This document shows, piece after piece, positions 34,601 to 42,914 of a stretch of 64,000 nucleotides of DNA. The notes beneath the pieces are model-generated. The model was not told where the DNA came from and ran no database searches. It saw only the letters and a list, made by a program, of their open reading frames with translations. Positions within the stretch are counted from its first letter, which is position 1, and each line of letters starts with the position of its first letter. The translations under genes and the position numbers were made by a program. Source of the DNA: CALMEC01 sp964531025 (GTDB taxonomy: Bacteria; Actinomycetota; Thermoleophilia; Miltoncostaeales; Miltoncostaeaceae); NCBI GenBank assembly GCA_964531025.1, contig CAZHDY010000003.1:186001-250000 (forward strand), given 5' to 3'.

Positions 34601-34627
34601 GTCACCTTCCACGGAAAACGTGGTGAC
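34601..34627. promoter_or_regulatory. Nested inverted repeats upstream of GGDEF gene
   Basis: GTCACC at 34601 can pair with GGTGAC at 34622, and inside them CCACG and CGTGG offer an alternative, overlapping pairing. It lies 82 bases before the diguanylate cyclase start on the minus strand, in a 257-base divergent region. Two exclusive stems could allow switching, but a plain operator is equally possible. Confidence 0.25.
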
Positions 34628-34776
34628 TCCTGCCGACGAATCCCGTCCCATATCCCCCTGACACCGGATCCGAGTCACGACGGACAGGTGCGAACAGCAC
34701 TTATATGTCAACATTCCGCGTCGGGCCCCCTACCCCTCTACACTCCGGGCCCATCCCACAACGGAGGAAGAAACGC

Positions 34777-35904
34777 ATGGACAGAATCCCCGTCGGCGTC
34801 GTCGGCGCCGGAGTCATGGGCAGTGAGATCGCCCAGGTCTTCGCCGCAGCCGGCCACGAGGTGTCGCTCATCGATGTCGACCCCGCCGGACTCGAACGAG
34901 GCATCGCCCATGTCGCGGGGATCTGTGCCCGTCGCGTGAAGCGCGGCAAGATGGACCAGGAGACCGCGGACGCGATCACGGCCAGGGTCACCGGTTCCCC
35001 GTCCGCCGAAGCCCTCGCCTCGTGTCAGATCGTCGTCGAGGCCGTCCCTGAGGTCATGGCGATCAAGGAGGCCGTGTGGGCCGGCATCGAGGCCAACGCC
35101 CCGAGGGATGCAATCCTCGCCTCCAACACCTCCGGTCTTTCCATCAGTTCCATGGCGGCACTGACCACGCGGCCGGGCAATGTACTGGGCATCCATTTCT
35201 TCAACCCGGCCAGCGTGATGAAGCTCGTCGAGGTCATCCGCGGCGAGGGGACCGACGAAGGCGTCTTCGACCGGGCCGTCGAGCTGATCTCCTCGCTGGG
35301 CAAGACGCCCGTCCGGGTGGCGGAGTGCCCCGGCTTCCTCGTGAACCGCGTCCTCCTTCGGGCGCTGTCCGAGGCCTACCGCTACGCGGACGAGGTGGGA
35401 GCGGGAGCGACGTCCGCCGACGCCGCGGTTGCCGACGGCCCGGCACCGATGGGTCCGTACACCCTCGGTGACCTCATCGGGCTCGACACGATGCACCACA
35501 TCCAGCAGGACCTGCTGCGCGAGTACGGGAACCGTTTCGAGGCCGGAACATCGCTGGGTGCGACGGTCGAGCGCGGCGAGCTCGGTCAGAAGTCCGGCAC
35601 CGGGTTCGTCGTCGGCAAGCCCGAGGCCCCGGCCGACGAGCACGGTGCAGCCGTCGCAGAGCGCTACTACCTGGGTGCCTTCGACGAGGCGTGCCGCTGC
35701 GCCGAGGAGAACGTGGCCGAGATCTCGGACATCGACCTGGCCATGGTGCTCGGAACCGGGTGGAGCGTCGGACCGCTCGCGTGGGCCGACGGCGAGGGCC
35801 TGGAGTCGATCAAGACCCGCCTCGAGGCGCTCGGCGGGGAGTTCGCACCGCGCCAGATCCTGCTCGACCGGATCGCATCGGGCACGCCTTTCATCGCCTC
35901 CTGA
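34777..35904 (+). CDS. 3-hydroxyacyl-CoA (3-hydroxybutyryl-CoA) dehydrogenase
   Basis: 375 residues, longer than the usual 285. The NAD-binding domain has GVVGAGVMGSEIAQVFAAAGHEV, and the catalytic region has SNTSGLSISSMA and GIHFFNPASVMKLVEVI. The first C-terminal domain has PGFLVNRVLLRALSEAYRYADEV, and the extra 85 residues look like a second, partial copy of that domain (ERYYLGAFDEACRCAEENVA). It oxidises 3-hydroxyacyl-CoA. GGAGGAAG precedes the ATG. A strong hairpin follows the gene. Confidence 0.88.
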   Translation: MDRIPVGVVGAGVMGSEIAQVFAAAGHEVSLIDVDPAGLERGIAHVAGICARRVKRGKMDQETADAITARVTGSPSAEALASCQIVVEAVPEVMAIKEAVWAGIEANAPRDAILASNTSGLSISSMAALTTRPGNVLGIHFFNPASVMKLVEVIRGEGTDEGVFDRAVELISSLGKTPVRVAECPGFLVNRVLLRALSEAYRYADEVGAGATSADAAVADGPAPMGPYTLGDLIGLDTMHHIQQDLLREYGNRFEAGTSLGATVERGELGQKSGTGFVVGKPEAPADEHGAAVAERYYLGAFDEACRCAEENVAEISDIDLAMVLGTGWSVGPLAWADGEGLESIKTRLEALGGEFAPRQILLDRIASGTPFIAS

Positions 35905-35913
35905 TGCATCATC

Positions 35914-35947
35914 GGTGATGCCGGCACGCTCCGTGGCCGGCATCACC
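35914..35947 (+). terminator. Strong hairpin terminator after hydroxyacyl-CoA dehydrogenase gene
   Basis: GGTGATGCCGGC at 35914-35925 and GCCGGCATCACC at 35936-35947 form a perfect 12-pair stem with a ten-base loop, ten bases after the stop codon. No T-run follows. Confidence 0.65.
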
Positions 35948-35969
35948 CCGCCCGCGACCTGGAACCCAC

Positions 35970-36920
35970 ATGACCCGTCCCTCCCCGCACCCCGAGCTGA
36001 CCGGCCGGTCCGTTCTCACCCTCCGCAACCACTCCGCCGAGGCCGTCGAGGCCGTGCTCACCCTGTCGGCCGAGCTCAAGGCCACACCGCGCCGCGACTG
36101 GCCGGACTGGCTGGCCAAGCGGACCGTCGCCATGATCTTCGAGCGCAACTCGACACGCACCCGTGTGGCCTTCGAGACGGCGACCACGCTCCTCGGAGGA
36201 CACGCGATCTACCTGTCCTCAGGTGACACACAGCTGGGCCGCGGAGAGGCCCTTGAGGACACCGCTCTCATCCTGTCCGGGCTGGTCGACGCCGTCGTGC
36301 TTCGCACGGGACCGCACCAGAAGCTGGTGGACCTGGACCGCTACGGATCCATCCCGGTCATCAACGCGCTCACCTACGACCACCACCCGTGCCAGGGTCT
36401 GGCCGACGCGCTCACGCTCCGCGAGCACTTCGGGGACCTCCGCGGCCTGCGGGTCGCATACGTGGGCGACGGCAACAACTGCTTCATCTCGCTGGCCATC
36501 GTCGGCGCCAAGCTCGGCATGGACGTCACCTGCGCGTGCCCCGAGGGATACGACCCGGATCCGGATCTCGTCGCAGCGGCGGACGCCGACGCACGTGCCC
36601 ACGGCGGATCGGTCACCGTGATGCGCGACCCGGTGGAGGCCGTGCGGGATGCGCGCGCCGTCTACACCGACACCTGGGTCTCGATGGGAGACGAGGAGCA
36701 GGAGGCCGAGAGGGTCCGGGCGCTCGGCGCCTACAAGGTCGACGAGACCCTCATGGGACACGCCGCGTCCGATGCGATCGTCATGCACCCCCTCCCCGCC
36801 CACCACGACGTCGAGATCTCGTACGACGTGCTTCACGGACCGCGGTCGGCGGTGTGGCAGGAAGGGCACAACCGGCTCTACACCCAGGCGGCGCTTCTGA
36901 GCTACGTGCTGGCGGAGTAG
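35970..36920 (+). CDS. argF: Ornithine carbamoyltransferase-like protein
   Basis: 316 residues. The carbamoyl-phosphate site STRTR is at 61-65, HHPCQGLADALT near 138-149, and the SMG loop DTWVSMGDEEQ near 235-244 marks ornithine rather than aspartate transcarbamylases. The usual HCLP ornithine-contact motif reads HPLP (273-276), so the conserved cysteine is proline. The C-terminus YTQAALLSYVL is otherwise normal. It probably makes citrulline from ornithine, but a related amine substrate is possible. No other arginine gene is adjacent. Confidence 0.85.
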   Translation: MTRPSPHPELTGRSVLTLRNHSAEAVEAVLTLSAELKATPRRDWPDWLAKRTVAMIFERNSTRTRVAFETATTLLGGHAIYLSSGDTQLGRGEALEDTALILSGLVDAVVLRTGPHQKLVDLDRYGSIPVINALTYDHHPCQGLADALTLREHFGDLRGLRVAYVGDGNNCFISLAIVGAKLGMDVTCACPEGYDPDPDLVAAADADARAHGGSVTVMRDPVEAVRDARAVYTDTWVSMGDEEQEAERVRALGAYKVDETLMGHAASDAIVMHPLPAHHDVEISYDVLHGPRSAVWQEGHNRLYTQAALLSYVLAE

Positions 36921-36989
36921 GCGCGGGGTCTGGGAGGGGGTGAAGGGTGGTAGCGCGCCCCTGCCGTTGGTCCTCCGGGGCGCAGCCCT

Positions 36990-37057
36990 GGGACTGGCGG
37001 AAGGGCTATCCACCCACCGGTCTATCCCCCCACCCACCCCGGCCAACCGCCAGTCCC
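36990..37057. repeat. Hairpin unit 1 of intergenic repeat
   Basis: GGGACTGGCGG at 36990-37000 faces CCGCCAGTCCC at 37047-37057, with 46 bases between. The right arm continues into a GGGC-TTC-GCGCGGGG mini-hairpin and GGCCTCACA, giving a 53-base block (37037-37089) that recurs at 41866-41918 with one mismatch. Confidence 0.65.
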
Positions 37058-37244
37058 CGGGCTTCGCGCGGGGCCTCACATTCGGCCGGGGGAGGTTGGG
37101 TGGATGGGTGCGGGCCCACGCGCACCTGCCGTTGATCCTTCACAACGCATCCGAGGACCGACACTCAGCCCGTGTACGGCAGGTACCGGCTGAGCCCGCA
37201 CCCAACCACCTGCGAAAGATCAGCACGAGAGGCCCGACGCAGGA

Positions 37245-37296
37245 GGGACTGGCGGTTGGCCGGGGCGGGCGGGGGGATTAGCCCACCGCCAGTCCC
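37245..37296. repeat. Hairpin unit 2 of intergenic repeat
   Basis: GGGACTGGCGG at 37245-37255 faces CCGCCAGTCCC at 37286-37296 across 30 bases. The 32 bases 37224-37255, ending with the left arm, are repeated exactly at 37379-37410. Confidence 0.65.
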
Positions 37297-37399
37297 TGAA
37301 TACGCAACCAGGGACCAACGCTTCTCCATGTACGGCAGGACCGACTAAGCCCGCACCCAACGGGGTGCGAATGATCGTCACGAGAGGCCCGACGCAGGA

Positions 37400-37453
37400 G
37401 GGACTGGCGGCTGGACGGGGCGGGCGGGAGGATCATTGTCATCCGCCAGTCCC
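37400..37453. repeat. Hairpin unit 3 of intergenic repeat
   Basis: GGGACTGGCGG at 37400-37410 faces CCGCCAGTCCC at 37443-37453 across 32 bases. The right arm continues through the GCTTCGCGCGGGGCCTCAC block to about 37483, as in unit 1. Confidence 0.65.
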
Positions 37454-37608
37454 CAGGCTTCGCGCGGGGCCTCACGTGCGGCTTGAATCGTGGAACGTTG
37501 GGTGCGACTTACGCGCACCCGTCGTTGAGTGTCTACACAGCCGAGGGTCTGGCGTTTCCGTTTCTTCGACATGATGAGTGATCCCGTGCCACGATGCGGG
37601 GCCAGATC

Positions 37609-38370
37609 ATGATCCCGATCCACGACGACAACCCGACGCGCAGGATCCCGATCCTCACGATCCTGCTGATCGTGATGAACATCGGCATATTCGTCTATCA
37701 GACGACAAAGCCGAGCCCGGATCTGATCCCGGTGGCCGAGTTCTCGAAGACGGAGTCGGGGATGATCTGCCGCAACGGCGTCGTACCGGACCGCCTCCTC
37801 GACGGCACGATCGATCAGGACGAACTGGCCTTCCGGCTCTGCGCCGAGGCGAACGCGGAGCGACCCCGCGTGGCCACGCTGGTGACCCACCAGTTCGTCC
37901 ATTCGGACCTGCTCCATCTCGTGGGCAACCTCATCTTCCTCTGGGTGTTCGGCAACAACGTGGAGGACCGCCTGGGACGACTGCGCTTCCTGCCCTTCTA
38001 TCTCCTCTGCGGGATGATCGCGGCGATCGGCCAGGCGTTCATGGACCCCGGATCCGGGAGCGCCCTCATCGGCGCGTCCGGAGCGATCAGCGGGATCCTG
38101 GGCGCGTACCTGCTGCTCTTCCCCCGTGCGCGGGTGTTGACGCTGGTGACCGTGATCCCGCTGCGGCTGCCCGCGTGGCTCGTGCTCACGGCCTACATGG
38201 CCTTCCAGTTCCTGTTCATCTCGAACGAACAGAGCGGGGACGGCGGAGGCGTGGCCTACGGCGCCCACATCGTGGGCTTCATCACCGGGTTCCTCCTGAT
38301 ACGTCCGTTCCTGATCGGCCGTCGGACACCACGACCACCGCGGGGAACGCCCGTTACCTGGACACCATGA
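37609..38370 (+). CDS. Rhomboid family intramembrane serine protease
   Basis: 253 residues with six or seven membrane helices. HQFVHSDLLHLVGNLIFLWVF is the conserved second-helix region, the catalytic serine is in ALIGASGAISGILGAYL, and the catalytic histidine is in GAHIVGFITGFLL. The N-terminus MIPIHDDNPTRR matches this rhomboid group, so ATG 37609 is preferred over 37594. It cleaves membrane proteins within the bilayer; substrates unknown. Confidence 0.9.
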   Translation: MIPIHDDNPTRRIPILTILLIVMNIGIFVYQTTKPSPDLIPVAEFSKTESGMICRNGVVPDRLLDGTIDQDELAFRLCAEANAERPRVATLVTHQFVHSDLLHLVGNLIFLWVFGNNVEDRLGRLRFLPFYLLCGMIAAIGQAFMDPGSGSALIGASGAISGILGAYLLLFPRARVLTLVTVIPLRLPAWLVLTAYMAFQFLFISNEQSGDGGGVAYGAHIVGFITGFLLIRPFLIGRRTPRPPRGTPVTWTP

Positions 38371-38545
38371 CCGACCTCCGCGGCCGGGCGTTCGCGGGTG
38401 CATGTCGAACCGGTCGTCCCGTGGCGGGCGTCGCGGACGAACGACGACAGGCAGCATGGCGGTCATCACACCGTCACCATCGGGCAACGGATCGTCCGCA
38501 CACACGAACGGCCGGACCCGACGGCACATCCCACGAAGGCGAACC

Positions 38546-38788
38546 GTGACCGAACCGACCGACGTCGACTGGACCTACCTGACCTGGGCACCCCACCAGC
38601 CTCAGGCTGACCTGATGGTGAACCTCCTGCGTGCACACGACATCCCCGCCTTCCATCGACGGGCCGCCCGCGCCGACGTCCCCGACTTCATGGGCGCGGG
38701 AGCACGCGACATCCTGGTCCCGCGCGGAGATCTCGAGACGGCCCGCGAGGTCCTGGAGCCCGCGACGGATGACAGCCCGGAGGTGTGA
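38546..38788 (+). CDS. DUF2007-like small protein
   Basis: 80 residues: DVDWTYLTWAPHQPQADLMV then NLLRAHDIPAFHRR and DILVPRGDLETAREVLE. This is the pattern of DUF2007 (putative signal-transducing, small ferredoxin-like fold), with the closing 'LVP..d.e.A..iL' signature. Function is unknown. GTG start with GAAGG upstream. About 175 bases after rhomboid. Confidence 0.65.
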   Translation: MTEPTDVDWTYLTWAPHQPQADLMVNLLRAHDIPAFHRRAARADVPDFMGAGARDILVPRGDLETAREVLEPATDDSPEV

Positions 38789-38845
38789 CCGGCACCTCAC
38801 AACGTCGCGGTCGACCGTCCTCGGGAAAGGCACCAAATACGCGTC

Positions 38846-38865
38846 GAGCCACCCGAGGGTGGCTC
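38846..38865 (+). terminator. Hairpin terminator after DUF2007-like gene
   Basis: GAGCCACC and GGTGGCTC form an eight-pair stem with a CGAG loop, 57 bases after the stop codon. Confidence 0.6.
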
Positions 38866-38984
38866 TGACGTGAGCAGATGCTGCCGCCCTGCTCGAGCGG
38901 TGTGTGCCCGACCAGCATGGCAGGTCGCGGTATCGAATCGCAAGTCATCTGCAATGCCCGATGCGAATCCGCGACAATGAGGCG

Positions 38985-40160
38985 ATGAGCGCCACCCTGC
39001 ACATCACGACCGCCCTCTCGACGAGCCCCGATGCGGTCACCGCCATGCGCACGGCGTGCGAGGAGATCGTGGAGGCGATGGACGGCCGGCCCGTCAGCCT
39101 CGCCCTGGTCTTCGTCTCGCATGATCTCGCCGGAGATCCGTGGACGCTCCTCGAGGAGGTGCAGCGGCTCCTTCATCCCGAACACCTGGCGGGTACCGTG
39201 ACCGACGCGGTCATCGCCGACGATCGCGAACTCGAGGGAACCCCCGGGATCGTCGTATGGGCGGCGCACCTCCCCGGCGCGGAGGTGGAGGTCGCGCGAT
39301 TCGTCAGCGATCCTGACGCCACACCGACCTTCGTCGGGTTCTGGCCGGAGTGGATCTCGGACGAGCCGGACGCGACGCTCATCGTCCTGTCGGATCCGTT
39401 CACGTTCCCCATCGACGTGCTGCTGGCCGAGCACCGACACGCCGCGTTGCCTCCCATCGTGGGTGGACAGGCATCGGGTGGAACGCGCGGTGGAGAACAC
39501 GTGCTCTTCCTCGACGACGACATCCACTTCGACGGCGCCGTCGGAGTCGCGGTCTCCGGCCTGGCCACGATCCCGTTCGTGGCACAGGGAGCGACGCCGG
39601 TGGGGCCCGACATGGTGATCACTGCGGGAGGGGGTACGGTCATCGAGGAGTTGGCAGGAGTTCGCGCATATGACCGACTCATGATGATCCTGGATGAGAT
39701 GGGTAGCGACGACACACCGTTCACCGGTGCGCCGATGCTCGGCATCGTCATCAATGAGAACGTCCCCGAGTACACACGTGACGACTTCCTCGTGCGTTCC
39801 CTTCAAGGTCATGATCCGGCGACCGGTGCGATTCACGTCGGCGAACACATTCGCGTCGGACAGACGGTTCGTCTGCATTCCCTGAGCGGTGAGGCCGCGG
39901 ACGAGGATCTTGCCCTCGCCCTCCGGTCCGCACAGGACGCCGTCGGAACACGTCGGGTGGCGGGAGGCCTGCTGTTCACCTGCAACGGTCGGGGCCGGCG
40001 CCTCTTCGGCTCGTCCGATCACGATGCCGAGGCCGTTTCGGCCGCCTTCGGCGCGCCGTTCGCGGGCATGTTCGCGAACGGTGAGATCGGTCCCGTGTCG
40101 GGCGAGACGTTCCTGCACGGTTTCACGGCTTCATTGTTGGTGTTCGTCCAACCGGACTGA
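38985..40160 (+). CDS. FIST domain sensory protein
   Basis: 391 residues with FIST N and FIST C domains. The N-terminal part has SLALVFVSHDL and LAGTVTDAVIADDRELEG; the middle has PIVGGQASGG, FLDDDIHFDGAVGVAVSG and ITAGGGTVIEELAG; the C-terminal part has GGLLFTCNGRGRRLFG, GAPFAGMFANGEIGPV and FLHGFTASLLVF. FIST modules are proposed to bind amino acids or other small ligands and are usually attached to signalling domains, but here stand alone. Start set by ATG near a GAGGCG. Confidence 0.85.
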   Translation: MSATLHITTALSTSPDAVTAMRTACEEIVEAMDGRPVSLALVFVSHDLAGDPWTLLEEVQRLLHPEHLAGTVTDAVIADDRELEGTPGIVVWAAHLPGAEVEVARFVSDPDATPTFVGFWPEWISDEPDATLIVLSDPFTFPIDVLLAEHRHAALPPIVGGQASGGTRGGEHVLFLDDDIHFDGAVGVAVSGLATIPFVAQGATPVGPDMVITAGGGTVIEELAGVRAYDRLMMILDEMGSDDTPFTGAPMLGIVINENVPEYTRDDFLVRSLQGHDPATGAIHVGEHIRVGQTVRLHSLSGEAADEDLALALRSAQDAVGTRRVAGGLLFTCNGRGRRLFGSSDHDAEAVSAAFGAPFAGMFANGEIGPVSGETFLHGFTASLLVFVQPD

Positions 40161-40314
40161 CATACACAGGTGACGGCACCGGTAGCCTGCGAACAAAATC
40201 ACTATAGTTGTGTCCGCATCGTGCCATGATGGTATCTCCGGGACGGTGGATCGACGACAGAGACGGGGGGAATGGACGTCCCCGCCACTGCAATTTCAGA
40301 ATCGAGGATGGACG

Positions 40315-40695
40315 ATGGCAAACGAAAAGCCAGCACGGGGAAGCATCGGCAACGAGATCTTCGAAGAGGTCGAGCGCCTTGTCGCCGGAGGGATGAATAA
40401 GTCCCAGGCTTTTAATGAAATATCCGAGCGGACCGGACGTGAATCCGGAACCGTCGCGGCCAACTACTACCGTGTCGCGCGTCAGCGCGGTGCGGACCTC
40501 CGTCCCCGACGGCGGCGTGGTGAAACCGGACGCGTATCCGGAGGCGGAGACGTACAGGCGGCACTCGCACGCGTGACGCAGGCCGTCGACGAACTGGCGC
40601 GGGCCATCCGTAAGCAGGACGCCGAGATCAAGAAGCTCCGCGAGGAGAGTTCCGGGCTGGACGAGATCCGTCGTCTCGCCCGACGACTCAAATAG
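40315..40695 (+). CDS. Small HTH-like and coiled-coil protein, unknown
   Basis: 126 residues. Residues 10-55 (NEIFEEVERLVAGGMNKSQA, then FNEISERTGRESGTVAANYY and RVAR) look like a helix-turn-helix. A basic Arg-rich linker (RPRRRRGETGR) follows, then a heptad-patterned helix from about 80 to the end (VTQAVDELARAIRKQDAEIK). This suggests a DNA-binding protein that oligomerises, for instance nucleoid-associated or regulatory. No named family is recognised. GAGGAT precedes the ATG, and a stretch inside is unusually AT-rich. The 3' end overlaps the convergent dehydrogenase gene by eight bases. Confidence 0.6.
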   Translation: MANEKPARGSIGNEIFEEVERLVAGGMNKSQAFNEISERTGRESGTVAANYYRVARQRGADLRPRRRRGETGRVSGGGDVQAALARVTQAVDELARAIRKQDAEIKKLREESSGLDEIRRLARRLK

Positions 40696-41710
40696 CGGGG
40701 TCCACGGGGCGCTTCACTCCGGATCGCGACAGCACATCGGTGACGTCCGCCAGACCGACGGGTGGACCGACGAGTTCCGCGACCGGTACCGGCGGGCACG
40801 TCAGCAGAGCGAGAGCCTCCCGGACCGCTGCCGGAGTGTGATGGTACGTCCCGGTGATCCGAAGCGCGCCGTAGTGAAGGGGTTCCGTCGGCAGTGACAC
40901 ATCACTTCCGACGGGGCACCCTCCGTAGAACACAACCTCACCGCCGCGCCGGGCGATCTGTACAGCGATCCGCCAGGTCTCAGGCCGACCGATGGCCTCG
41001 ATCACAACGTCGGCACCCCGACACCCCGGCGTGAGATCACGTACACGACCGATCCCCTCAGCGTCCCGCGGCGCGTCGGCAACAGCCGTCGCACCGAAAC
41101 GCAGCGCACGTTCCCGTCGCTCCGGATGGGGGTCGCAGACGACCACCGCACAGCCGCGCTGCGACAGCCGGGCCGTGAGCAGCTGCCCCTGGACACCACC
41201 ACCGAGCACCACGACGGTGTCCCCGGTCGATGCCTGCGACCGGTCCGCGCCGTGCACGGCACAGGCGAGCGGCTCGATCATCGGAGCCAACCGGGGATCC
41301 AGATCCACGGGACGCGGAATCATGTTGACGGCCACGATGCGCGCAGGAACACGCACCCGCTCGGCAAATGCGCCCCAGAGGTAGACGAGGTCGTCGCACA
41401 GGCTGAACTCGTCGCGCCCGCACCAGAAGCACTCGCCACAGGGCGCCGAGTTCGCGACCACGACGGCGTCGCCGACGTCGACCACATCCGCCCCCTCCCC
41501 GATCTCGATGACGCGGCCGGTCACCTCGTGCCCGATCGGCGTGGGACACGGACCGATGGCGGGGTGGCGCCCGCTGCGCATGATCTTCGCGTCGGTCGCA
41601 CATGTCATCGCGAATTCCGTGGCGATGATGACCTCCCCGGGTGCCGGATGCGGGTCCGGAACCTCCTCGAGGCGCACGTCGCCGGGGCCGTGGAGTCGGA
41701 GGGCGCGCAC
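40688..41710 (-). CDS. Zinc-dependent alcohol dehydrogenase family protein
   Basis: 340 residues of the medium-chain dehydrogenase family. GHEVTGRVIEIGEGADVVDVGDAV is the catalytic-domain signature, CGECFWCGRDEFSLC supplies the structural-zinc cysteines, and the NAD(P) fold is VVVLGGGVQGQLLTARLS. The catalytic cysteine lies in TCATDAKI. It resembles sorbitol/threonine dehydrogenases, substrate unknown. Transcribed alone. Confidence 0.85.
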   Translation of the reverse strand: MRALRLHGPGDVRLEEVPDPHPAPGEVIIATEFAMTCATDAKIMRSGRHPAIGPCPTPIGHEVTGRVIEIGEGADVVDVGDAVVVANSAPCGECFWCGRDEFSLCDDLVYLWGAFAERVRVPARIVAVNMIPRPVDLDPRLAPMIEPLACAVHGADRSQASTGDTVVVLGGGVQGQLLTARLSQRGCAVVVCDPHPERRERALRFGATAVADAPRDAEGIGRVRDLTPGCRGADVVIEAIGRPETWRIAVQIARRGGEVVFYGGCPVGSDVSLPTEPLHYGALRITGTYHHTPAAVREALALLTCPPVPVAELVGPPVGLADVTDVLSRSGVKRPVDPAI

Positions 41711-41999
41711 GGGCTGAACGTAGCAGGTGGGTGCTCGGTCGGATTGCGCGTTACCTGCCGTTGATTCCTCCGTGCCTACCGGGGACCTTGGGTGCGGGTG
41801 TACGCGGTTGGATTCCCTGAACCGTCAACGCTGCCGTAGGGGGCGGTGGGCTATCCACCCACCCGCCCCGGCCAACCGCCAGTCCCCGGGCTTCGCGCGG
41901 GGCCTCACATACGGCCGGTGTCGTTGGTGGATGGGTGCGGGTGTACGCGCACCCGCCGTGGCCAACCGCCAGACTCCCAATGCAATTAGGATGCGAGTA
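41711..41999. other. Intergenic region with dispersed repeat copy before squalene operon
   Basis: 289 bases between divergent genes. It holds the 53-base repeat copy, a neighbouring GGGCTATCCACCCACC-like stretch also found at 37002, a CCTGCCGTTGAT copy like that at 37126, and TGGATGGGTGCGGG like 37100. No clear promoter for the downstream operon is visible. Confidence 0.5.
41866..41918. repeat. 53-base dispersed repeat copy
   Basis: It is identical to 37037-37089 except for one base. It includes the CCGCCAGTCCC arm and the GCTTCGCGCGGGGCC hairpin, but has no GGGACTGGCGG left arm. GGCCAACCGCCAG occurs once more at 41960. Confidence 0.65.
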
Positions 42000-42908
42000 A
42001 TGGCGACGACCCAACCGGGATTCCCGGTTCATCTGCAGGAGATGGTGGACGCGTACCTCCCCGCCATCGACTTCCTCTCCGGCGATCGATGGCTTGGCGA
42101 GGACACCGACGGAGTACAGGGCCTCATCGAGGCCATGCGGTACTCGCTGCTGGCCGGCGGAAAGCGCGTGCGCCCGGTGCTCTGCCTCGCAACGGCGGAG
42201 GCACTGGACCTCGATCCCCGCGGGCTGCTGCCCACGGCGGCGGCCCTCGAGCTGATCCACACCTATTCGCTCATCCACGACGACCTCCCCGCCATGGACG
42301 ACGACGACCTGCGCCGCGGGCGACCCACCTGCCACCGGGTCTTCGGTGAGGACATCGCTATCCTGGCCGGCGATGCGCTCTTCGCGGAGGCCATGCGGCT
42401 CGTGTGTGACCACCAGACGTCACCCCCCGAGATCCGTCTGAGCATCGTGTCGGAGCTGGCCCGGGCGTCCGGAGTGGCCGGAATGGTCGGTGGTCAGTAT
42501 CTGGACCTGCGTGATCACGGTGCGACCTCGGCCGATGCGCTCCGCCAGGTGCACCTGCTGAAGACGGGCCGCCTGATCGCGGCGTCCGTGCGTTGCGCGG
42601 TCGAGGCCGGCAGGCCGGCCGCCGACGTCGCCGCTGCCCTGGACGGCTACGCGCGCGAGATCGGGCTTCTCTTCCAGATCGTCGATGACATCCTGGACGT
42701 GGCGGGCGACACCACCGTCCTCGGCAAGTCCACCGGGTCCGACGAGCGGCAGGGCAAGGTGACCTACGTCAGCGTGCACGGCCTCGACGAGGCCCAGAGC
42801 CTGGCGACCGCCTGTCACCGCCGTGCGCGCGCCTTCCTGGACGAGGTTCCGGGATCCACGGCGGACCTCTCGGCACTCACCGACATGATCTACGCGCGAA
42901 GCAACTGA
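42000..42908 (+). CDS. ispA: Polyprenyl (farnesyl/geranylgeranyl) diphosphate synthase
   Basis: 302 residues. The first Asp-rich motif DDLPAMDDDDLRRGR starts at residue 94, the second is QIVDDILDV near 227, and GGKRVRPVL near 53 binds isopentenyl diphosphate. Bulky residues before the first motif (THTYSLIH-like, HTYSLIH) suit a farnesyl- or geranylgeranyl-length product. As first gene of the squalene operon it probably supplies farnesyl diphosphate. The ATG at 42000 is preferred; ATG 41991 is possible. Confidence 0.9.
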   Translation: MATTQPGFPVHLQEMVDAYLPAIDFLSGDRWLGEDTDGVQGLIEAMRYSLLAGGKRVRPVLCLATAEALDLDPRGLLPTAAALELIHTYSLIHDDLPAMDDDDLRRGRPTCHRVFGEDIAILAGDALFAEAMRLVCDHQTSPPEIRLSIVSELARASGVAGMVGGQYLDLRDHGATSADALRQVHLLKTGRLIAASVRCAVEAGRPAADVAAALDGYAREIGLLFQIVDDILDVAGDTTVLGKSTGSDERQGKVTYVSVHGLDEAQSLATACHRRARAFLDEVPGSTADLSALTDMIYARSN

Positions 42909-42914
42909 CCATCC

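Larger units (their letters stand above)
36921..37608. other. 688-base intergenic repeat cluster
   Basis: No convincing gene is present in either strand; frames here read Pro/Arg/Gly-rich and stop erratically. The region is built from three hairpin units, listed separately, with spacer sequence between them that also repeats (for example CCCGCACCCAAC at 37195 and 37350). The last 120 bases before rhomboid look unique and may hold its promoter. Confidence 0.6.

Noticed and set aside
36921..37608. CRISPR array in the repeat cluster
   Set aside because: Repeats are inverted as well as direct, spacers vary and are related to each other, and no cas gene is present.
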